From the NCBI GenBank assembly GCA_947629295.1, contig CANRDH010000038.1, positions 1 to 10,894 of the forward strand: a stretch of 10,894 nucleotides of DNA, given 5' to 3'. The position numbers were made by a program, and so were the translations under genes. Shown here piece after piece: positions 6,150 to 10,894 of the stretch. The DNA is from an uncultured Clostridia bacterium (lineage in GTDB: Bacteria > Bacillota > Clostridia > Oscillospirales > Acutalibacteraceae). Numbering within the stretch: the stretch's first letter is position 1; every line of letters starts with the position of its first letter. The notes beneath the pieces are model-generated. The model had not been told where the DNA came from and ran no database searches. It saw only the letters and a list, made by a program, of their open reading frames with translations.

Positions 6150-6422
6150 TCATAGGCTATATAATTCGCTGATAAAATCCTCTGCAATATCAATAAGTTG
6201 AACAGGGCTTACATTTTCACTGCACATCAGCCTGCATAAACCATCTACAAATTCAAAATCGTCAGAAATATCCTCAATACTGTTAAATTCACTTCTATCA
6301 TCATTATAGATCTTTATTCCGTAAACCATAACATTACCGTAATCCTCAATATAAGCAAGACATTCGGTCATCTCATAATTATAATCACAGTTTTTATATG
6401 TGCATAAGTCGGTCAATGCCAT
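6150..6422 (-). CDS. Small acidic protein, DUF6514-like, function unknown
   Basis: A 90-residue cytosolic acidic protein with the core VYGIKIYND (about 33-41), an acidic linker SIEDISDD (48-55), and a helix ending SPVQLIDIAEDFISELYSL. This pattern resembles the clostridial DUF6514 family; I recall it by pattern only. The start is the ATG at 6420-6422, preceded by GGGGAGAGGA. The reading frame stays open to a TTG at 6489-6491, but that TTG is itself the -35 hexamer of a good promoter (6462-6491), so the longer form cannot come from that transcript. Five cysteines (7, 12, 21, 63, 67) show no clear metal-binding spacing. The gene sits 87 bases downstream of the LuxR-type regulator gene and ends at a strong terminator. 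Confidence 0.65.
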   Translation of the reverse strand: MALTDLCTYKNCDYNYEMTECLAYIEDYGNVMVYGIKIYNDDRSEFNSIEDISDDFEFVDGLCRLMCSENVSPVQLIDIAEDFISELYSL

Positions 6423-6461
6423 TGATTCCTCTCCCCAAATAGTTTTTTCCATTGCGAGAAC

Positions 6462-6491
6462 ATTATACAATAAACCCGACTTATCTTTCAA
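6462..6491 (-). promoter_or_regulatory. Promoter of the DUF6514-like gene
   Basis: TTGAAA (6486-6491), an 18-base spacer and a perfect TATAAT (6462-6467) lie just after the stop codon of the upstream regulator gene. The predicted leader is about 33 bases. The promoter fixes the downstream ATG as the start. Confidence 0.75.
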
Positions 6492-6509
6492 TATAACAAA
6501 AGTTGAAAT

Positions 6510-7745
6510 TTACAGGTGATAAAGTTTTCTGAATATTTCTATTTTATTCTTTACACCGAGCTTCTTGTAGCAGTGAAACAATTGCCTTTTTGTCGTTCCT
6601 TCAGAGATATTTAATGCATTACTTATATGCCTGTTATCCATTCCCTCGACAGCAAGTCTTAATACATTACCCTCCCGAGGGGTAAGCCTGTCAAAGATAC
6701 TTGTATCTATCATATCTCTGTTGAAGGTAGGTATAATAAACATATACACCCTGACTGCCATACCGTTTTGTATAATAGGTACGGCACCCATTATATAGTC
6801 CGATTTTTCAGTGTTGTCATTATAAAATGAAATCATACCGAAGCTTGACAGTCTTTCGGAAATTGCTCTGCGAAAAGGGTGTGCTTCCGTCAACGCCTTT
6901 TTGTTTATCTTTCCATCTATTATAAGACGGGCAAGATATGAATTTATATCTGCAAAGTACATATTATCGGGTATTTCACAGTTTATTATACAATTTCCGA
7001 TAATATTTTTTTGTAAAAACTCGTCGCTTTCGTTTTCATAATCCATATTGCCTGCGTTAATATCCGAAAATAATATTTCAACAAACGCAGCATCTGATTT
7101 CCGTCTGCTTACGGGCTTTGCACTCATATTTATAATTTTCCTGCTTCCGTCAGATAATGTATAAATATCACAACTCTTGATCACTCTTTTTTCTTCAATA
7201 CAGGAACTGACCAACCCTTCTATATTCCTGCACTTAATATACTCCCCTTCCTTTATCTGCGGAATATTCTCCATAATTATGTCGCAACAAAATTCTGTAA
7301 AAATTCCCTCTTTTCTTTTGCTTACTATAATTATCCCGTAATCCATATTATCCTTATGGCTCTGAGTTTTTTTACTGTATTTATGTAATTCTTCCATCTG
7401 CATGAGAACCCCCTCAAGCTTTATGGCAGGGTAATCTATCAATACATTAACCTCCCATAATAAATAGTCATAATTAGCGAATTGCTCAACATATTTCAAA
7501 TTAAACTTATGTCCTCTGTAGCTGTCAAAATAATATTTTATTCTCCTGTATTCCCTATCCTCAAAAATTTCCCTTATTTCTTTGCCGATATCCTGAGCGG
7601 TACAACAAGTAAGCTTAAGATATACCTCGTCAGCATACTTTAATGTAATTTTACCGTCATAATTATTGTAAAATGCAGCCGAAAATTTTTTCGGCTGCCG
7701 CGTGATTGCTTCCTTATTTAATTTTTTTCCTGCTCCTTTTTTCAT
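6510..7745 (-). CDS. LuxR-type transcriptional regulator with three PAS-like segments
   Basis: The 411-residue protein ends in a clear LuxR/GerE helix-turn-helix (353-408): LTPREGNVLRLAVEGMDNRHI, the recognition helix SEGTTKRQLFHCYKKLGV, then KNKIEIF. The N-terminal 340 residues have no membrane helix or phosphoacceptor receiver domain. They look like three weakly similar sensor segments: about 20-105 (FYNNYDGKITLKYADEVYLKLT), about 135-230 (DYGIIIVSKR... FVEILFSDI) and about 250-340 (GNCIINCEIPDNMYFADINSYLARL). The PAS reading rests on length, strand/helix pattern and NxxYL-like turns, not on firm motifs. GGAGTG lies seven bases before the ATG. An extended -10 promoter with palindromic sequence over it suggests autoregulation. 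Neither the target nor the signal is known. It follows the queuine-salvage operon but is not evidently linked to it. Confidence 0.75.
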   Translation of the reverse strand: MKKGAGKKLNKEAITRQPKKFSAAFYNNYDGKITLKYADEVYLKLTCCTAQDIGKEIREIFEDREYRRIKYYFDSYRGHKFNLKYVEQFANYDYLLWEVNVLIDYPAIKLEGVLMQMEELHKYSKKTQSHKDNMDYGIIIVSKRKEGIFTEFCCDIIMENIPQIKEGEYIKCRNIEGLVSSCIEEKRVIKSCDIYTLSDGSRKIINMSAKPVSRRKSDAAFVEILFSDINAGNMDYENESDEFLQKNIIGNCIINCEIPDNMYFADINSYLARLIIDGKINKKALTEAHPFRRAISERLSSFGMISFYNDNTEKSDYIMGAVPIIQNGMAVRVYMFIIPTFNRDMIDTSIFDRLTPREGNVLRLAVEGMDNRHISNALNISEGTTKRQLFHCYKKLGVKNKIEIFRKLYHL

Positions 7746-7809
7746 TACAATTCACTCCATCATAAATACAGCTTCGAAAAAGCACTAATTATGTTGGTCC
7801 ACTTGTATT

Positions 7810-7818
7810 ATTATAACA
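7810..7818 (-). promoter_or_regulatory. Extended -10 promoter of the LuxR-type regulator gene
   Basis: TGTTATAAT on the minus strand is a perfect TATAAT (7810-7815) with the TGn extension (7816-7818). No good -35 hexamer stands 16-18 bases upstream, which fits an activator-dependent or extended -10 promoter. An inverted repeat ATAACA-N7-TGTTAT (7813-7831) overlaps it. Confidence 0.6.
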
Positions 7819-7887
7819 ATGTAAATGTTATCACTGCGTTATCGGGCAGTTTTCTTTTTTTGCAGTAATATCAGTCATATTATTATA

Positions 7888-8613
7888 TTAAGCTTTTCTT
7901 TTCCGCACATCTCCGATTTTTCTTGCAAGATATACAATCGGCGTATCACAAAGGCTTGTTACTACAAATATTGCATAGCTCGAAAGCATTATACTTATAA
8001 GTGTGCTGAAATCATATGTACCGACAAAAGCTAATAGTGTAAACAATGCAGTATTAAGAATTTGTGAAATAAGTGTTGAACCGTTATTTCTCAGCCACAA
8101 AAATTTCTTTTTATCTCCGCTCAGCTTTTTGGTAAGCCTCCACCATGCATGATAAAGCTGTACATCCATAAATTGAGATACCGCATAGACAAGGAGAGAT
8201 GAAAACATCATTCGCGGCGTATTGGAAAATACCTCCCTTATTGACGGCATGATAAAATCATTTTCCGAGGGTACATACAACATCCAGCTCTGCGTGATAA
8301 TCACGAAAAACAGCGATGAAAATATGCCCAGCATTACCGCTCTGTTTGCATCTTTTTTACTCTCGTTTTCGCTTAGTATATCGGTTATAAGAAATGTTAC
8401 CGCAAACAGAACATTTCCGAGGGTCTGCTCCATGCCGAATGCATTTATCATTATAAGACATTCTATATTTGCCGTAACGGTAGCAATTATTGTAATTGCA
8501 TAAAGACCGTATTTTCCGAAAAACCTGTATGCGGGAAGAACCGATACAAATATTACAACAAGTGATAATGACAAAAGTATTTCATTTGTATATGCTCCGA
8601 ATATATGCTCCAT
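7888..8613 (-). CDS. yhhQ: Queuosine-precursor transporter, YhhQ/VUT family
   Basis: The 241-residue integral membrane protein has about seven helices (around 10-29, 36-56, 66-82, 91-112, 133-153, 183-202 and 205-224). Family segments are TLGNVLFAVTFLITDILSE (64-82, with D78), SQFMDVQLYHAWWRL (146-160, with D150 and H155) and LWLRNNGSTLISQI (172-185). In bacteria this family imports queuosine precursors such as preQ0, preQ1 or queuine. The ATG at 8611-8613 overlaps the queL stop codon by one base (TAATG), and AGGAGG lies inside the end of queL, so the two are translationally coupled. The riboswitch ahead of queL should control both. Substrate preference (queuine versus preQ1) is inferred from the queL partnership. 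No intrinsic terminator was found after it. Confidence 0.9.
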   Translation of the reverse strand: MEHIFGAYTNEILLSLSLVVIFVSVLPAYRFFGKYGLYAITIIATVTANIECLIMINAFGMEQTLGNVLFAVTFLITDILSENESKKDANRAVMLGIFSSLFFVIITQSWMLYVPSENDFIMPSIREVFSNTPRMMFSSLLVYAVSQFMDVQLYHAWWRLTKKLSGDKKKFLWLRNNGSTLISQILNTALFTLLAFVGTYDFSTLISIMLSSYAIFVVTSLCDTPIVYLARKIGDVRKRKA

Positions 8614-9335
8614 TATAAAAAAACCTCCTGTACCTTTGTACCTATTCCAAATCCCAGATTATCCATAAGAATATCGATTCTTTCGTTATTTTCATAAATA
8701 GGTGCGATATTATTTACGAATGTTTTTATTACCCTTCTGTTCGGCAAAATCGGAGTTGAATTTTTATTCATTATGTTTATGCAAACTCTTTCAAAATTAC
8801 TCAGTCCGATTTCTATATCCTTCTTCATGCTTTCCTCTGTCTGACCATTTATTCCGAAAAGCAGACAAATTTCATCCGCGAATTCCGATATTTCCTCAAC
8901 TCCGACAAAGCCAAAACCCTTATGCAGATATCTTTCCCTGTATTCCTCGTCAAAGGTTTCAACTCCTGTTTTTATTTTGAGGGTTATTCCCTTTTCAAGA
9001 AAATATTTTTTTGCCGCAATTGATTTATTTTTATAGATATAATGGCTTTCAAAATGAAGTGTTTTTATTCCTTTTTCCATGCAGATTTTTTCTATAAGAG
9101 CAAGTGTTTTATCATCAAGCTCTGTAAAACTGCCGGAGTTTACTACCTCAAGCCTTTTATATGCACCTGTAACATTCTTAAGTACCTCACTGTTAAGCCG
9201 GAAATTTTCCTCCTCATCTCTGCAAAAATCCAAATGATAATCGCAATATGTACATCTTTTCCATCTGCACCCTCTCCCCCTGAGAAGAACAATTTCTCTC
9301 GGATTTTTCTTTTCAATAACACTGTATCTGTTCAT
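8613..9335 (-). CDS. queL: Radical SAM protein, probable queuine lyase QueL
   Basis: A 240-residue protein whose N-terminus carries cluster-binding cysteines C23, C28 and C31 in RGCRWKRCTYCDYHLD, spaced CX4CX2C instead of the usual CX3CX2C. Downstream are VVNSGSFTELD (64-74), a strand HFESHY, and GVETFDEEYRERYLHKG. In Clostridioides difficile QueL is a radical SAM enzyme that cuts salvaged queuine to preQ1, which then enters tRNA through Tgt and is rebuilt to queuosine. Two facts support this assignment: the overlap with yhhQ, and the preQ1-I riboswitch directly upstream. The start is the ATG at 9333-9335, nine bases after AAGGGG. A longer TTG start (9357-9359) lies inside the terminator T-tract and is rejected. 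The queK nucleoside-hydrolase partner is not in the window. Confidence 0.75.
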   Translation of the reverse strand: MNRYSVIEKKNPREIVLLRGRGCRWKRCTYCDYHLDFCRDEEENFRLNSEVLKNVTGAYKRLEVVNSGSFTELDDKTLALIEKICMEKGIKTLHFESHYIYKNKSIAAKKYFLEKGITLKIKTGVETFDEEYRERYLHKGFGFVGVEEISEFADEICLLFGINGQTEESMKKDIEIGLSNFERVCINIMNKNSTPILPNRRVIKTFVNNIAPIYENNERIDILMDNLGFGIGTKVQEVFL

Positions 9336-9357
9336 AATAAATAACCCCTTATTACAC

Positions 9358-9382
9358 AAAAAAGGGACGCACTACGGCGTCC
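9358..9382 (-). terminator. Riboswitch-controlled attenuator upstream of queL
   Basis: GGACGC (9377-9382) pairs with GCGTCC (9365-9370) around the loop CGTAGT and is followed by C and six T (complement of 9358-9363). The seven bases CCGTAGT (9371-9377) in its stem and loop are the exact complement of ACTACGG (9427-9433) at the aptamer 3' end, forming the competing antiterminator. Between them, GGATA and TATCC (9397-9415 region) can form an intervening hairpin. With preQ1 bound, the aptamer tail is held in the pseudoknot, the terminator forms and queL-yhhQ are off. Confidence 0.85.
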
Positions 9383-9426
9383 TCTGTATTTTTTCAGGCA
9401 GGATAATACAAATATCCCACTGTTTC

Positions 9427-9466
9427 CCGTAGTTTTGTTTAAGGTCAGGATGGTTCCGAACTGACC
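9427..9466 (-). promoter_or_regulatory. preQ1-I riboswitch aptamer
   Basis: On the minus strand P1 is GGTCAG (9461-9466) with CTGACC (9443-9448). It encloses a 12-base loop TTCGGAACCATC, the same length and the same opening TTC as in the Bacillus queC aptamer. The last loop base (C, complement of 9449) is the position that pairs with preQ1 in known structures. The A-rich tail TTAAACAAAACTACGG (9427-9442) is close to the tail of the Thermoanaerobacter aptamer and should lie in the P1 groove, with its 3' end closing the P2 pseudoknot. It sits between gyrA and queL and controls the queuine-salvage operon. No clear promoter was found; transcription may come from within or through gyrA. Confidence 0.82.
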
Positions 9467-9484
9467 GTATATTCTGTTTTTCAA

Positions 9485-10894
9485 TTAATATTCTTCCTCG
9501 GGAGCTTCACTTTCTGCTTCCGTATTTTCCGGACTTACCGTTTCCTCGGAAATATCTGAATCATACGACTCCCCGGATATTTCTTCATCCTCGGCATTAT
9601 CCTCATGCGGCGCTCTTGCAATGGTGGCCACCTTGCTTCCGTCACCTGTCTTCATAACAATAACACCCTTTGACGGTCGTGCACATATTCTGATAGAAGA
9701 TGCCTCAATTCTGATAATAACACCGTTATCGGAAATAATTATGATATCGTCATCAAGGTCGACTGCCTTTATTGCCGCAACCTTACCGAATTTTTCCGTA
9801 TGGTAATTGGTAAGACCAAAGCCGCCTCTCGACTGAATACGGTAATCATCCTTATCGGAAAGTCTTCCGTAGCCTGTTTCTGATACCGTAAGTATAAGCG
9901 CGCCCTCTCTGAGCATTGACATACCTATAACTCTGTCGTCACCTCTTAGAGTTATGGCTTTAACACCTCTTGCAGCACGTCCCATTGCTCTTACATCCGT
10001 TTCCCTGAAGCGTATAGCCATACCGTTTCTTGTCGCAACAAGCAGCTCGCACTGTCCGTCCGTCAGACGCACCCAAACAAGCTCGTCGTCCTCGTCAAGG
10101 TCAATGGCAATAAGACCTCCCTTACGGTTGCTGTAAAACTCCTTTGTTGCGGTTCTTTTTATAATACCCTTTTTGGTTATCATTACAAGGTATTTATCCT
10201 CGTCGCCGTTTTCGGGTATTCTTATCATTGAGGTGACCTTTTCATCACTGCTCAGAGGAAGCAGATTATTTATATTCATTCCCTTTGATGTTCTTGAGCC
10301 TTCGGGAATTTCATAGCATTTAAGCCTGTAAACCTTTCCCATATTGGTAAAGAACAATACATGGTCATGTGTTCCTATTACGAACATATCCGTTGCGACA
10401 TCTTCTTCACGTCTGTTCATGCCGCTTATACCCCTTCCTCCTCTGCGTTGGGTATGGTATGTATCGATTTTCTGTCTTTTTACATATCCGAGGTTAGTCA
10501 TTGTGAGAACGCAGTCCTCATACGGAATAAGGTCCTCGATATCAACCTCGCCGCTTACTGCTGCTATTTCCGTGCGGCGCTCGTCACTGTATTTCTTTTT
10601 TATCTCTCCGAGCTCTGTTTTTATGATACCAAGGAGCATTTCCCCGTCCTCAAGTATTTTCTTGAAATAATCAATTTTTTCAAGGAGTGCCTGCAACTCA
10701 GCTTCAATCTTTTCTCTTTCCAGACCCGAAAGCTGCCTTAATCTCATATCAACTATAGCCTGAGTCTGTATATCGTCAAGTCCGAAACGCTCGGAAAGTC
10801 TTTGTTTTGCTGTGGGCGTATCCTTTGAGGAACGGATTATCTTTATTACCTCGTCGATAAAATCTATTGCTATTTTCAGACCTTCGAGTATATG
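9485..10894 (-). CDS. gyrA: DNA gyrase subunit A, C-terminal part (N-terminus outside window)
   Basis: The frame is open from the right edge to the TAA at 9485-9487, giving 469 residues. The missing N-terminus would hold the winged helix and catalytic Tyr. The segment opens in the coiled-coil and C-gate region, HILEGLKIAIDFIDEVIKIIRSS, with AIVDMRLRQLSGLE, then the six-bladed beta-pinwheel. The GyrA box Q-R-R-G-G-R-G is complete (segment residues 149-155), marking gyrase, which wraps DNA and introduces negative supercoils, rather than ParC. Blade repeats such as RAMGRAARGVKAI and SRGGFGLTNY are visible. The last 40 residues form a very acidic tail ending EAPEEEY, comparable to tails that modulate wrapping in other GyrA proteins. 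The queL riboswitch begins about 20 bases after the stop codon. Confidence 0.97.
   Translation of the reverse strand, partial: HILEGLKIAIDFIDEVIKIIRSSKDTPTAKQRLSERFGLDDIQTQAIVDMRLRQLSGLEREKIEAELQALLEKIDYFKKILEDGEMLLGIIKTELGEIKKKYSDERRTEIAAVSGEVDIEDLIPYEDCVLTMTNLGYVKRQKIDTYHTQRRGGRGISGMNRREEDVATDMFVIGTHDHVLFFTNMGKVYRLKCYEIPEGSRTSKGMNINNLLPLSSDEKVTSMIRIPENGDEDKYLVMITKKGIIKRTATKEFYSNRKGGLIAIDLDEDDELVWVRLTDGQCELLVATRNGMAIRFRETDVRAMGRAARGVKAITLRGDDRVIGMSMLREGALILTVSETGYGRLSDKDDYRIQSRGGFGLTNYHTEKFGKVAAIKAVDLDDDIIIISDNGVIIRIEASSIRICARPSKGVIVMKTGDGSKVATIARAPHEDNAEDEEISGESYDSDISEETVSPENTEAESEAPEEEY

Noticed and set aside
7833..7861. ACTGC/GCAGT hairpin followed by a T-rich run on the plus strand
   Set aside because: The stem is only five pairs, and there is no plus-strand gene upstream to terminate. 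The T-run is on the wrong strand for yhhQ or the regulator gene.
9336..9359. Longer radical SAM protein starting at TTG 9357-9359
   Set aside because: That start would lie in the terminator T-tract with no ribosome binding site; AAGGGG points to the ATG at 9333-9335.
9621..10741. Plus-strand open frames antisense to gyrA
   Set aside because: Shadow frames of a highly conserved gene; Ser/Pro-rich products with no domain and no start signals.
9485..10894. ParC (topoisomerase IV) instead of GyrA
   Set aside because: A complete GyrA box (QRRGGRG) and full pinwheel blades are present.

Overview
The window looks like a chromosomal stretch from a low-GC, Gram-positive gut-type Clostridia, perhaps of the Ruminococcaceae/Oscillospiraceae. 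The reasons are AT-rich intergenic DNA, sigma-A type promoters (TTGACA/TATAAT), strong AGGAGG-like ribosome binding sites, DacF-type sporulation-lineage cell-wall enzymology and a preQ1-I riboswitch. No phage, IS, CRISPR, rRNA or tRNA was seen. The species-level placement is inference.

Layout. Positions 1-811 (minus strand) hold a GtrA-like membrane protein followed by the start of a FAD-dependent amine-oxidase-like gene that runs off the window, both behind a near-consensus promoter. Positions 812-2408 (minus) form a sulfur-assimilation unit. It has a perfect-consensus promoter flanked by two palindromes, a 23-codon leader ORF ending in Met-Cys-Leu-Leu-Cys-Ser-Cys, then metY (O-acetylhomoserine sulfhydrylase) and an intrinsic terminator. 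Positions about 2510-2703 are a GC-rich repeat element with two near-identical 24-base direct repeats around a perfect palindrome, abutting the stop codon of dacF (2704-4041, minus). A divergent intergenic region follows. On the plus strand come a metallophosphoesterase with two altered metal-ligand positions (4236-4901) and the ATPase ychF (4988-6085), closed by a bidirectional terminator.

From 6150 to the end everything is on the minus strand. Reading in the transcribed direction from the right edge, these are: the 3' two-thirds or less of gyrA; a preQ1-I riboswitch with a textbook antiterminator/terminator; queL (a radical SAM protein, probable queuine lyase) overlapping by one base yhhQ (queuosine-precursor transporter); a LuxR-type regulator with three PAS-like segments; and a 90-residue DUF6514-like protein with its own promoter.

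The two most informative systems are both control circuits. In the queuine-salvage operon, the predicted product of the pathway (preQ1) is the riboswitch ligand. In the metY leader, Cys codons lie in a sequence that can pair with the metY ribosome binding site. The second suggests cysteine-dependent translational attenuation and seems the best candidate here for something not previously described.
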